A stretch of 48,584 nt of DNA from a virus, in IMG/VR virus record IMGVR_UViG_3300032334_001302, positions 1 to 48,584 of that record; one strand, given 5' to 3'. Shown one piece after another: positions 30,707-39,804 of the stretch; position 1 is the first letter of the stretch, and every line of letters starts with the position of its first letter. The notes under the pieces were generated by a model that made no database searches, was not told the origin of the DNA, and was given only the letters and a program-made list of their open reading frames with translations. Made by a program: the position numbers and the translations under genes.

Positions 30707-31879
30707 TTATGAATAAATGAATATATCTTGAGTTGAGCTGTTTACGTAAATATTACCATATCCTGTTGTACTACCACCCCAAGTTGGAGCTGTAGAAGGA
30801 GCACCGGCCGCTGTTGTAGCTGTTACAACATATTCGTTAGCGGTTACTGAAGAAACTCCAGAGGCAACATCATAAGCTACAGCAAATCTACCGTAAGTAC
30901 CTGTTGAACCTGCTGTACCCGCCTCTAAGAAAATAGCAGAACCAGATCCGGCTGCATTATAAGCAACAATAATACCACCATCTGTTAATGATGTAGAACC
31001 AGAGGCTAATAATACGAATTTATCAGCAACTAAAAGACTGGTTGTGTTTTGGAACGAGGCAGTACCTGCTACTGTTAAGTTTCCTGTTAATGTTGTATCA
31101 CCTGTTACTGTTAAGTTACCTGTAGTTGATAATGTATTAAAGAAACCAACTTGACCTTGAACAGCACCATTACTATTAGGTCCTGAAGGTGATAAAGTAC
31201 CGGCCTGAATATAACCTGTAGGGGCAAATATGTTTGTACCAGCATTAATTATATTTCCATTTAAATTACCTGAAGATGAAATTGCTGATCCTGTAATATT
31301 TGTGGATGTTAGAGAAGATAATCCTGCTATTGTGGTTGCTGTAGCACCCAAAGGAATTGATGTACTACCAACAGTTACAGCACTATTAACTAACTTAGAG
31401 TTAATAATAGAACCGGAAACAATATTTGCTGTTACTGAGGCTCCTGTCGTAACAATAAAATCAACTTCAGGACTGTCTACGAAATTAGCTGCTGAAAAAA
31501 TTGCTGATTTTGAACCAGAAATAAAGTAAGCAGAACCTGTATCTACCATAATGGTAGTAGCTGCTCCACTTGATTTAGTTAAACCCGAACCTGTAATTTG
31601 AGATAAAAAATCTGCTAAAAATATTTTCTGTAGAGCTGCTGATCCTGATACTACAATCGGCTGGTCAGAAATTGCTGTTATAGTACCTGGGATGTTCAAA
31701 CCAGTGGCTGTAATACCAGTTATGTTGGTACCATCTCCAGCAAACGATCCTGTAAAAGAACCAGTTAACTTAGTTGTTGTTAACTGACTTGTAGAGGTAA
31801 TTACCTGAAAAGTTCCAACATTTACTTGATTTAAAACAGCATCACTCCCCGATACTATTACTTTTTTCCAACTTGCCAT
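30707..31879 (-). CDS. fibre/tail-appendage protein, 390 aa
   Basis: Begins MASWKKVIVSGSDAVLNQV, paralogous to the start of the 206-residue fibre protein. The middle is Thr/Ser/Gly-rich beta structure (TGSFTGSFAGDGTNITGITA; LTVTGDTTLTGNLTVAGTAS). The C-terminal end has EYVVTATTAAGAPSTAPTW. The repeated TGNLTV.G..TLTGNLTV units are typical of beta-helical shafts of phage fibres. Likely a side fibre or baseplate appendage. Partner and receptor are unknown. Confidence 0.74.
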   Translation of the reverse strand: MASWKKVIVSGSDAVLNQVNVGTFQVITSTSQLTTTKLTGSFTGSFAGDGTNITGITATGLNIPGTITAISDQPIVVSGSAALQKIFLADFLSQITGSGLTKSSGAATTIMVDTGSAYFISGSKSAIFSAANFVDSPEVDFIVTTGASVTANIVSGSIINSKLVNSAVTVGSTSIPLGATATTIAGLSSLTSTNITGSAISSSGNLNGNIINAGTNIFAPTGYIQAGTLSPSGPNSNGAVQGQVGFFNTLSTTGNLTVTGDTTLTGNLTVAGTASFQNTTSLLVADKFVLLASGSTSLTDGGIIVAYNAAGSGSAIFLEAGTAGSTGTYGRFAVAYDVASGVSSVTANEYVVTATTAAGAPSTAPTWGGSTTGYGNIYVNSSTQDIFIYS

Positions 31880-31898
31880 TGTTTAATTAATTATTTAT

Positions 31899-31908
31899 TA
31901 TACATATT
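31899..31908 (-). promoter_or_regulatory. late-promoter-like motif of the 390-aa fibre gene
   Basis: Gene-sense AATATGTATA followed by ATAAATAAT, 19 bases before the ATG; it overlaps the stop of the upstream fibre gene. Confidence 0.42.
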
Positions 31909-33376
31909 ATAATCCGAAAAAGAAATCACCCGAAGACGAAACAAATATACCACCATTTACCGGGGGAGGTGCGGAACTTTGGGTAACTAACACTAAAACT
32001 TTGTTAGTGTCAATTTTAAGTAAATCCACTGATGCCGATGATACAGAAAAAAAGTTAGGAGTACCTAAATTAACCGAAGCTGATATAGAACCTGTAGATA
32101 TAAAAGTAGCATTTCCTGAGGTTCCAGGTAAAGATGAGGTAACAAATAAAGCATTACTAACAGCATCATATAATACAGTTCTTACGTTTGCTGAAGGTGA
32201 ATAAGGTAAAGCAAATGAGGGAACTTGAAAAGTAGGGGCATTAATGTTTAACACCGAAGTATTAATATCAACTAATGTAGCATTACTTATTAAAAAATTA
32301 CCATATACTCCTGTAGATCCTGTTAATGATGTTGAACCCGAAACTACAAGAGATTGTGTTAATGGGTTTACATAAGAGGCGGTTCGTGCAAAAAATGCTA
32401 AAAATGACATTGAAGCATAAGATGCAGAAGTAGCGAAAGAACTATTTATACTGTAAGAGGCAGTAGTAGCAAAAGATGCAGATAACGCATAAGATGATGA
32501 AAAAGCATTTGATGCAAAAGAAGCAGAATTAGCGTTTAAAGCAAAAGATGCAGTTATTGCAAAAGAAGCAGTATTAGTAAAAGAAGCAGAATTAGCGTTT
32601 AGAGCAAAAGATGCAGTAGTTGCAAAAGAGGAAGAAACTGCTGTTAAGGCATAAGATGCTGATTGGGCTAAAGATACATAAGAGGCTGTTATAGCATTTA
32701 CTGCATTACTTGCCCAAGAGGCTGTACCTAATAGAGAGCCTGTAAATCCATTTAAAGAGGAAACTGATCCTGTAAAACTAGTAGAACCACTTATCAGCAT
32801 GGAACCCGTTAATTTAACAGTAGTGCCATTAAAATTAAAAATAGAAGAACCATCTAAAACTCCAGCATTGTTATACTGAATTGAATTATATGGACCTCCA
32901 GGAGTTGATCCTCCACCTCCACCCCCACCAAAAGCAGAAGAGGCAGTAATATATAATTGACCCGTTGTATTATTAAAAGTAACAACAAAGTTTTGGGCTG
33001 TGGTTTGGTTTATTAAACCAGTAAATACAACATTACCTGTAGAGGATAATGATCCTGTTACACCTAAAGAACCAGTAATTAAAGCACTACCTGTATAAGG
33101 GAAAGCAGGTATACTGTTTAATGAATAAGAGGCAGTAGCTGAATATGAAGAACTTAAAGCTTGAGATGCACTTACGGCATAAGAGGCGGAAGTTGCTGTA
33201 CCTCCTCCAGCAGTTAAAGCTATAACTCCTTCGTCATTAACTGTTAAAACTTTGTTTTTATAGCCTGTGGTGACCTCAGTAAGATTGTCGGTATTAAACG
33301 CTATAGGACGGTCAAAATACCCTCTACCTTGACCAGGTTTATCCAGTCTATTATTAATAGTAGTATTATTAGCCAT
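31907..33376 (-). CDS. fibre protein with SASYA repeats, 489 aa
   Basis: N-terminus NNTTINNRLDKPGQGRGYFD is unique. Residues about 65-95 and 225-330 are tandem SASYAL/SASFAL repeats, for example TASFALNANSASFTNTASFA. Between lie beta-rich spacers with a GGGGGGSTPGG linker. The C-terminus is a compact head with alternating hydrophobics. It belongs to the same recombining family as the large adhesin. Probably a tail fibre; chaperone and receptor unknown. Confidence 0.75.
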   Translation of the reverse strand: MANNTTINNRLDKPGQGRGYFDRPIAFNTDNLTEVTTGYKNKVLTVNDEGVIALTAGGGTATSASYAVSASQALSSSYSATASYSLNSIPAFPYTGSALITGSLGVTGSLSSTGNVVFTGLINQTTAQNFVVTFNNTTGQLYITASSAFGGGGGGGSTPGGPYNSIQYNNAGVLDGSSIFNFNGTTVKLTGSMLISGSTSFTGSVSSLNGFTGSLLGTASWASNAVNAITASYVSLAQSASYALTAVSSSFATTASFALNANSASFTNTASFAITASFALNANSASFASNAFSSSYALSASFATTASYSINSSFATSASYASMSFLAFFARTASYVNPLTQSLVVSGSTSLTGSTGVYGNFLISNATLVDINTSVLNINAPTFQVPSFALPYSPSANVRTVLYDAVSNALFVTSSLPGTSGNATFISTGSISASVNLGTPNFFSVSSASVDLLKIDTNKVLVLVTQSSAPPPVNGGIFVSSSGDFFFGL

Positions 33377-33394
33377 TCCCTAGTAACATTTTAT

Positions 33395-33404
33395 TATAAA
33401 TATT
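33395..33404 (-). promoter_or_regulatory. late-promoter-like motif of the 489-aa fibre gene
   Basis: Gene-sense AATATTTATA followed by ATAAAATG, 18 bases before the ATG, immediately after the stop of the large adhesin gene. Confidence 0.5.
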
Positions 33405-33407
33405 AGA

Positions 33408-36400
33408 TTAATATAAAGCATTCCATACTGATCCATCCCAAAAAAATGGTTTTGCAGGTACTGAAGAAGATACTGCAAATGAACCTGTAGGTATATTTAC
33501 TGTTGGTAGTGGTGATTGAGGTTGTAATGTAAATATAGCAGCAGATCCTGTTACACTTAAACTACCTGATATCGATGTAATAGATCCACTAACTGTTATT
33601 CTTTGGTTTCCTTGACCATCTGCAATTATAATTCTATTGTTGTAAGCTCCATCAGGTAAAACAATATTACCTCCTACTATAGTGTTGTTTGAACCAGAAA
33701 TACCAGATCCAGATACATTGTTATATCCAATAACTGTATTATTTGAACCTGATCTAAAACTCTGCATTGTATTATAACCGATAGAAACGTTGTTAGATCC
33801 GGTTATTTGCTGTAAAGACTGGTAGCCAATAGTTGTATTATTTGAGGCTAAGGTAGCAGAGCTTGATACCATTGCTGATGTTCCTATGGCTAGGTTACCA
33901 TTTGCTGTAGTTATGGTTCCTAAAGCATTAGCACCAATTGCTAAATTAAAGTCACCTGTTGTAATTTTACCTAAGGTATTTGCTCCTATTGCAATACTAT
34001 CTTGAGCACCTGAACCTGATACCATTGCTTGGTACCCAATGGCGATATTGTTATTTACTGTGGTTAAGAATTTTAATGCTTCAAACCCAATAGCAATGTT
34101 ATTATCACCTGATGTAACGTTTGCCCCGGCATCTGTTCCTATAAAAATAGAGGCAGCAGCTCCAGTTGCTAATTTACCGGCTCTTAAACCTATTGCTATA
34201 TTATTAAGTTGTGTAGTATTTGAAAATAAAGCCTCAGTACCTATAGCAATATTATTATCACCTGTAGTTGTAGCATATGAGGCAGAGTTACCAATTGCTA
34301 TGTTATTGGTTAATGAAGTAGTACCTGCGGTAAATACATCATATCCAATTCCTATATTATTATTTGAACCATTTGTAGTAACTAAAGGCATTATGTTATT
34401 ACCTAAAGCTATGTTTCTAAAAGTTGAAGTTGCAGATATTAATGAACCCGATCCTATTGCTATAAGATTTTGACCTGATGTACCAGTACCTGAAAGTGTT
34501 AATAATGCATTTGGGTCTCCTATTACTAAATTAGTTGCTCTACTGCCTGATCCTTCACTTATGTAAACACTGTTTATACCATTTGTAGAATTTATTGTAT
34601 TCAGGTTTGCAATAGATGAGCTAATAGTCCCGTTTACAATTACTGAACCGGATACTAAAAATGAACCAGTAAGTGGATTTGAAGTTATACCTGTTAATGT
34701 AGTCCCGTTTCCAAAATAAGAGGATGCTGATACTGATCCTGTCACATTAAAGTAAGTGGAATCTAGGTAGGTTGTATTGAATCCTTTTGATAAACCACTA
34801 TATGGGGTTGATGAAAATTTTAAGTCTACAAGTCTTGGTGTTATAGTATCTCCAAAAGGTCCATAAGGAATTGATCCAGTTACATTTGATATGAAGGTAA
34901 GGTAGTGGTTATTTACATCAGGTACATAGTAACTAGGATTATCTATGGGAGTAACCTCAGATCCTCCATTAAAATAAAATATGGTGGGTTGGCCTGCTAA
35001 GGTGTAAAAATTTACAAGATTTGGATTATCATATATGTAATTACCAATATTAACAAAATTAGTTCCTGAGGAAGTGGGTGTTAAAGTTAATGTATTCCCT
35101 CGTAATAGTAAATTACTTCCTGTTATAGGACCATTTACATCTAAACTACCTGATATACCTGCAGAACCAGTGAATGGGAATGCTGATCCACTACCTCCTC
35201 CTCCTGAACCTGTGTTAACAGTAATAGGGAATGTTGAACCATCACCTTTGGTAAAAGTAATTGTATTTAAATTAACAGAGGCAGTAGTTAATAAAGAACC
35301 AGTGTTTGTGCTTCCACCTCCTCCATTTAATGCAAATGAAGCAGTTAAAGCGTATGAGCTCGATACAGCGTTTTGAACATAAGATGCGCTTTGTGCTAAA
35401 GTTATAAATGATGCTGTTAGAGCGTAACTTGCTGATAATGCTTGATTTGAATATGAAGAAGTTGTTGTTAATAAATCTTGATTTGGATTATACCTTAAAC
35501 CTCCATCTACTTGAACATAACCTGGACCTGATGTATCAATGAATAGTACATTATGTTGTAAGTTTTGTGTTGATATACTGGTTGATACTTGCTGTGTTAT
35601 TGAAGAAGTAAGTGAGTATGATGCGCTAACGGCGATTGAAGATGTTAAGGCATAACTTGAACTTAATGCTTGGTTTGAATATGATGAAGTACCTATTACA
35701 GAACCAGTGAATGATCCTGTAAATGAACCTGTAAAACTTCCAGTACTGTAAGAAGAAGTAAAAGTATTTATAGAACTTGTAAAGCTATTAAAACTACTAG
35801 TTGTTACAAAAGATCCGGTATTAATAGTTGTTCCTGCATTTAATGCAAAAGATGCTGTAGTTGCAAATGATGAACTTACTGCATTTAAAACGTAAGAGGC
35901 TGTTTGTGCATTTTGAACGTAGGATGCAGTTGTTGCGTATGAACTACTTAGGGCATATGATGCACTTGTTACTGAGCCTTGTAGAAAAGAGGCTGTTAAG
36001 GCATAAGAGCTACTTAGAGCATAGGAACTACTTACAACACTTCCTAATAATACAGAAGCTGTAGCAGCGTATGAAGAACTTAAAGAATCTGCAGCATAAC
36101 TTGCTGTTCCTAAAACTGAGCCTGTGAATGAACCGGTAAATGAACCTGTAGTGTTTGTAGGAGCAAATGAAGCACTTAGAGCATATGATGCACTTGTTAT
36201 ATTACCTGAACCGCTGAATGAGCCTGTGATTCCTCCGGTTACTGTTAATGAACCTGTAATGGATTGTGAACCTGAACTATTTAATACTCTGGTCCAACCT
36301 TGGTATGAACCGGAATTATAGTAATAAATACCCTCTGTGGCCGATGCTGTAATGTAGGTTTGTAAACCTTGGGCTGGAGAGGATATGTTTGAGGTAAGGT

Positions 36401-38252
36401 TTGTGCGGGGAGGTAGGAAACCTTTAGTAGTGGATTGAATATCCATTAAAGCAGAGGTATTTGCACTTGTTCCACCAACAACAACAGCACCTTGAGTAGT
36501 AGTACCATTATGCGCCAATACTACAAGTCCTTGTTCTGCTATTCCATTATTTAATCCTCCATAAATTCTTACAGGGCCTCCTTTAGCACTATAAGAAGTA
36601 TTTGTCATATCAGCACCTGCAATATCTAAGAATGATGTTGAATCTGAACCACCTTGTTCTTTTTTAATCAGAAAAGATTTTGCACTTGGTTGAGTAAATG
36701 TAATACCATTATTTACCGCTAAGAAACGCATACTACTTCCATCTACTGAAATAACACCGCTACCTGCGGTAGTTCCACCTATACTAAAATTATAACTGCT
36801 ATTATATGTAATTGCATTTGGATATTGTAAATTTAAAGTTCCAGCATTAATAGTTCCTTGTGAGCTATTACCAACGCTCAAACTACCTGCATCTGTAAGA
36901 GATAACATCGTTGTCCCCGCACTATTCTGTACTAGTAGAGATGTAGTAGAAGAAGTAGCACCTGATCCTTTAACTAATAAACTATTAGTTGCTGAACCTG
37001 TTACTGTTAAGTTGCCTGAGAATCTACCTGATCCAGAAACATCTAATTTAAAACCTGCATCTGTAGTGGTATTTAATCCTAGATTACCGTTAGCAAAAAA
37101 TAAATTTTGTACTGTTGATCCTAAGTTAAACTGTATTTGATTTGAATTAGCTCCACTAGATCCATTTATTAATATGTTGGCTTGTGAAGTTGACCCACCG
37201 TATATGATTACCCTTCCTGAACCTCCGCTAGGGTTTTGAATTGTCAATACGTTTGGGTTAGCAGAAGCAGTATAGTTACCAAGTATTAAAGTTGTTGCTC
37301 TTGCTGTTCCATTTACATCTAAATTGTAAGCTGGGGTAGGAGTATTAATACCCACATATGATCCACTATAAACAAATCCACTATCTGCTCCTAAAACACT
37401 ACCACTATTATAAACTACTTGAGTAGTTGTACCTGGGGCCGCTACTGAACCTGTAAATGATCCTGTAATTCCGTTATAAAAAGTAGCAGCACCCGAAACA
37501 TTTAAAGGACCTGTTAAAATATTAACAGTACCGTACATTGTTTGAGTATCGTTTGCCGCATCACCAAACTGGTTTGAACCAGAAGAATAAATAACAGAGG
37601 CCGATTCTATAGTAACATCCAAGTAACTTATAGAGGCAGTACCTGTAACTCTTATGTTTGAGGCAGTAATTGCTATACCACTAGCCACGTTAGTAGCAAA
37701 AGAACTTGATAGAGCGTATGAGCTACTTAAAGCATATGAACTACTTAGAGCATAAGATGAACTAAGAGCATAAGAGCTACTTAGGGCGTATGAAGAACTT
37801 AAAGCGTAAGATCCACTTAAAGCATAAGATGAACTTCTAGCATATGAGGCACTAATTGCTTGAGAGGCACTTGTAGCATAAGAGGCAGTACCAAACAATG
37901 AACCTGTAAAAGAAGATGCATTTATTGAACCCGAAACAGATACTGAACCTGAAAATACTGAGTTACCATAAACTATTAAAACAGGTCCATTAGAACCTGA
38001 TATAATTAAAGAACCAGTAATTTCTGCTGAACCCGAGTAAGGAAAACCTACTACACTTACTGTTACTCCATTACCTCCACCAAGAGATCCCGTAGAAACA
38101 TTAAGAGATCCTGTAAAGTTTATAAAAGGAACATTAGATAAAACTAATGAACTACTATAGTATATATTAACGGATTGTCCTCCACCACCACTATTTGTAT
38201 TTGGGTCAAATACGCCAACAGGAACCTGATCTAAGAATCTTACTTGAGCCAT
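33408..38252 (-). CDS. giant tail fibre / trimeric-adhesin-like protein, 1614 aa
   Basis: Largest gene of the window. Residues about 127-184 are tandem SSSYAL hexapeptides. More SxSYA repeats occur near 700-960. Spacer domains are beta-rich (TGSFTGSFTGS repeats), and a DUF-like head begins near 1080. Residues about 1254-1549 carry more than a dozen repeats of NNIAIG..A / GxxNxAIG type, the signature of YadA-like trimeric-adhesin head domains. The C-terminus ends in a small Trp-containing cap (PAKPFFWDGSVWNAL). It most likely recognises the host surface. The YadA-like part is a left-handed beta-roll by family knowledge; receptor unknown. Confidence 0.8.
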   Translation of the reverse strand: MAQVRFLDQVPVGVFDPNTNSGGGGQSVNIYYSSSLVLSNVPFINFTGSLNVSTGSLGGGNGVTVSVVGFPYSGSAEITGSLIISGSNGPVLIVYGNSVFSGSVSVSGSINASSFTGSLFGTASYATSASQAISASYARSSSYALSGSYALSSSYALSSSYALSSSYALSSSYALSSSYALSSSFATNVASGIAITASNIRVTGTASISYLDVTIESASVIYSSGSNQFGDAANDTQTMYGTVNILTGPLNVSGAATFYNGITGSFTGSVAAPGTTTQVVYNSGSVLGADSGFVYSGSYVGINTPTPAYNLDVNGTARATTLILGNYTASANPNVLTIQNPSGGSGRVIIYGGSTSQANILINGSSGANSNQIQFNLGSTVQNLFFANGNLGLNTTTDAGFKLDVSGSGRFSGNLTVTGSATNSLLVKGSGATSSTTSLLVQNSAGTTMLSLTDAGSLSVGNSSQGTINAGTLNLQYPNAITYNSSYNFSIGGTTAGSGVISVDGSSMRFLAVNNGITFTQPSAKSFLIKKEQGGSDSTSFLDIAGADMTNTSYSAKGGPVRIYGGLNNGIAEQGLVVLAHNGTTTQGAVVVGGTSANTSALMDIQSTTKGFLPPRTNLTSNISSPAQGLQTYITASATEGIYYYNSGSYQGWTRVLNSSGSQSITGSLTVTGGITGSFSGSGNITSASYALSASFAPTNTTGSFTGSFTGSVLGTASYAADSLSSSYAATASVLLGSVVSSSYALSSSYALTASFLQGSVTSASYALSSSYATTASYVQNAQTASYVLNAVSSSFATTASFALNAGTTINTGSFVTTSSFNSFTSSINTFTSSYSTGSFTGSFTGSFTGSVIGTSSYSNQALSSSYALTSSIAVSASYSLTSSITQQVSTSISTQNLQHNVLFIDTSGPGYVQVDGGLRYNPNQDLLTTTSSYSNQALSASYALTASFITLAQSASYVQNAVSSSYALTASFALNGGGGSTNTGSLLTTASVNLNTITFTKGDGSTFPITVNTGSGGGGSGSAFPFTGSAGISGSLDVNGPITGSNLLLRGNTLTLTPTSSGTNFVNIGNYIYDNPNLVNFYTLAGQPTIFYFNGGSEVTPIDNPSYYVPDVNNHYLTFISNVTGSIPYGPFGDTITPRLVDLKFSSTPYSGLSKGFNTTYLDSTYFNVTGSVSASSYFGNGTTLTGITSNPLTGSFLVSGSVIVNGTISSSIANLNTINSTNGINSVYISEGSGSRATNLVIGDPNALLTLSGTGTSGQNLIAIGSGSLISATSTFRNIALGNNIMPLVTTNGSNNNIGIGYDVFTAGTTSLTNNIAIGNSASYATTTGDNNIAIGTEALFSNTTQLNNIAIGLRAGKLATGAAASIFIGTDAGANVTSGDNNIAIGFEALKFLTTVNNNIAIGYQAMVSGSGAQDSIAIGANTLGKITTGDFNLAIGANALGTITTANGNLAIGTSAMVSSSATLASNNTTIGYQSLQQITGSNNVSIGYNTMQSFRSGSNNTVIGYNNVSGSGISGSNNTIVGGNIVLPDGAYNNRIIIADGQGNQRITVSGSITSISGSLSVTGSAAIFTLQPQSPLPTVNIPTGSFAVSSSVPAKPFFWDGSVWNALY
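33605..34490 (-). repeat. coding repeats for YadA-like head units
   Basis: The DNA encodes successive units with the core N-x-AIG (NNIAIG, LNNIAIG, NLAIG), spaced about 20-25 residues, within the large adhesin. The repetition is at protein level; the codons vary. Confidence 0.7.
37701..37872 (-). repeat. tandem 18-base repeats encoding SSSYAL
   Basis: About eight to nine units of 18 bases with the gene-sense core of TAYGCTCTWAGTAGY type, each encoding Y-A-L-S-S-S. Units vary only at synonymous positions, so the peptide is preserved while the DNA has drifted. Similar but more degenerate units occur in the three other fibre genes. Confidence 0.8.
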
Positions 38253-38263
38253 AATTTATCTAA

Positions 38264-38273
38264 TATAAATATC
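38264..38273 (-). promoter_or_regulatory. late-promoter-like motif of the giant fibre gene
   Basis: Gene-sense GATATTTATA followed by TTAGATAAATT and ATG, 11 bases between motif and start. Confidence 0.5.
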
Positions 38274-38276
38274 AAA

Positions 38277-39218
38277 TTATCCAATTGCTGTTGATCTGTT
38301 TTTAGTTTCTTTATCAGAAGCTGATTCAACTACTACTCTATCGCCTACTACGTTACTTTCGAAGAAGTCTGGTGTGTCTACTGTTTCAACAGAGAATATG
38401 ATTTTGGTTTTATTTGAAAATTTCTGTAATGATGTTATATCTTTTTGTAATATATCAGGTATAATATACCCGTTTAATTTAATATCGAAAGTACTTCTTA
38501 CAATACGCTCATCTCTGTCTGCTAACTCGGTTTGGAAACCAAACGAATCAATCATAGATTTAAACTGATAACGTTGAGGATCTCCCCAATAGGCATCAGA
38601 GGCATATTCCATAGCCTCTACTATCTTGTTTAGTTGTTCTACGTAATAAGTAAACACAACACAAGTATAACTTACAGTAACATAATCAGGCATAATAACA
38701 GCATAGTATTCCTGTTGTGGAATCCTGTTGTTTAATACCTTAAAATTATCGTAAGCATTTCTTAGAGTATATTTTTTAGTAAATACTTGTAAAAGGTTGG
38801 GTTGATTGGCATCTAGTTTGTTAGCTATCTGTCTATTTTTGTCTATACTGTTACGCTTAAACATAATCAACGGGGCCTGTATTTTTCCATTTTGATCCCT
38901 ATAATACCCGTCTTTTTGAAATGATTTCCATTTTTCTTGAGAACCATAAACAATAGGGACAGGTAATCTCTGTCCGTTTTGTATGATAGAGGGTTGTATT
39001 ACGTTTTGAAAATAATAAAAAACAGCCTCATCTATGTCCTGTAGTCCTACACTAAAAGGTTTAGTAGTATCTCCTTTAAAAGATGTATTTAAAGCTCTAT
39101 TGTTAGTAGGATTTGGATTAAAACTATTAGGATTACCAGCTTGTGGGTTGGTAGGAACATGCTGTTCGTTAGACAGCTGTTTTTGGGTTTTTGGTATAGG
39201 TTTTCTAACTTGAGCCAT
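38277..39218 (-). CDS. gp15: tail sheath stabiliser / completion protein (gp15-like), 313 aa
   Basis: Caps the tail and joins it to the neck. After a Pro/Asn-rich N-terminus (residues 1-55), the core pattern is gp15-like: VPIVYGSQEKWKSFQ, APLIMFKRNSIDKNR, VSYTCVVFTYYVEQLNKIVE, and ERIVRSTFDIKLNGYIIPD. This order (PI.YGS.E / P.I...... / FTxY...... / R....F...GYI.P) matches T4 gp15. The downstream half is charged and ends in ETKNRSTAIG. It is coupled by TAATG to the gp14-like gene. Confidence 0.78.
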   Translation of the reverse strand: MAQVRKPIPKTQKQLSNEQHVPTNPQAGNPNSFNPNPTNNRALNTSFKGDTTKPFSVGLQDIDEAVFYYFQNVIQPSIIQNGQRLPVPIVYGSQEKWKSFQKDGYYRDQNGKIQAPLIMFKRNSIDKNRQIANKLDANQPNLLQVFTKKYTLRNAYDNFKVLNNRIPQQEYYAVIMPDYVTVSYTCVVFTYYVEQLNKIVEAMEYASDAYWGDPQRYQFKSMIDSFGFQTELADRDERIVRSTFDIKLNGYIIPDILQKDITSLQKFSNKTKIIFSVETVDTPDFFESNVVGDRVVVESASDKETKNRSTAIG

Positions 39219-39802
39219 TACATTCTTGAATTAACTAAATTCAGACGATCACTTGGAACGTAGTGACAATCACATCTTACTTCCACATTATAACCAAACT
39301 GACTTAATCCAGGATTTAAAGGATTGTTTCCATTATCATCAGTATAAGGATAGTCAGGATCTTTACCTACATAGAATTGTGTAGCATTAGTATTATCTAC
39401 TTCCCAATAACCGTTTTGATATTGTATTACATCGCCTACCTCTGGGTGGATACTAGCTCCGTACTGGATAAAAGGTTGTTGATATGTACCAAATCCTCCT
39501 TGGTTAGCTTCATTTAATTTACTTAATAAATCATCACGTAAGAATCTAAAAGTCATAGTCCAACTAAAATCAACCCCTAAATCACTTGTAGGGGCTTCTT
39601 GAGGACCAACCTCTATTAAAGAAAATAACATAACAGGATCAGCATAGTTTCTACCCTCAGATGCCTCACCATACATGTTTGATTTTGTAGCACCTATTTT
39701 ATATTTGTAGTAAATAACCTCTTGAGATATAATGCTCCCCATCAACTCTCTGTTGACCCTTCTGAACATTGAAATATCGCGAGCACCACCATAAAGAGCC
39801 AT
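39218..39802 (-). CDS. gp14: neck protein (gp14-like), 194 aa
   Basis: Head-completion/neck component. It starts ALYGGARDISMFRRVNRELM and has KIGATKSNMYGEASEGRNY, FSWTMTFRFLRDDLL, and IQYQNGYWEVDNTNATQF. The 'TK.N.YGEA..K.Y..p' and 'F.W...FRFLRDDL' patterns are typical of gp14-type neck proteins of T4-like phages. Its ATG follows the gp13-like gene by two bases and its stop overlaps the gp15-like start, giving the expected 13-14-15 order. Confidence 0.8.
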   Translation of the reverse strand: MALYGGARDISMFRRVNRELMGSIISQEVIYYKYKIGATKSNMYGEASEGRNYADPVMLFSLIEVGPQEAPTSDLGVDFSWTMTFRFLRDDLLSKLNEANQGGFGTYQQPFIQYGASIHPEVGDVIQYQNGYWEVDNTNATQFYVGKDPDYPYTDDNGNNPLNPGLSQFGYNVEVRCDCHYVPSDRLNLVNSRM

Positions 39803-39804
39803 AA

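Noticed and set aside
37701-37872. CRISPR-like array
   Set aside because: The units are 18 bases with no spacers and lie in frame in a fibre gene. They encode SSSYAL repeats.
33408-38252. Long plus-strand reading frames inside the fibre, sheath, tape-measure and reductase genes
   Set aside because: They are shadows of low-complexity or codon-biased minus-strand genes, have no recognisable domains and would overlap essential genes completely.
28398-38252. Diversity-generating retroelement acting on the fibre genes
   Set aside because: No reverse transcriptase is present in the window and no template repeat with A-specific differences was seen. The shared blocks are better explained by recombination.
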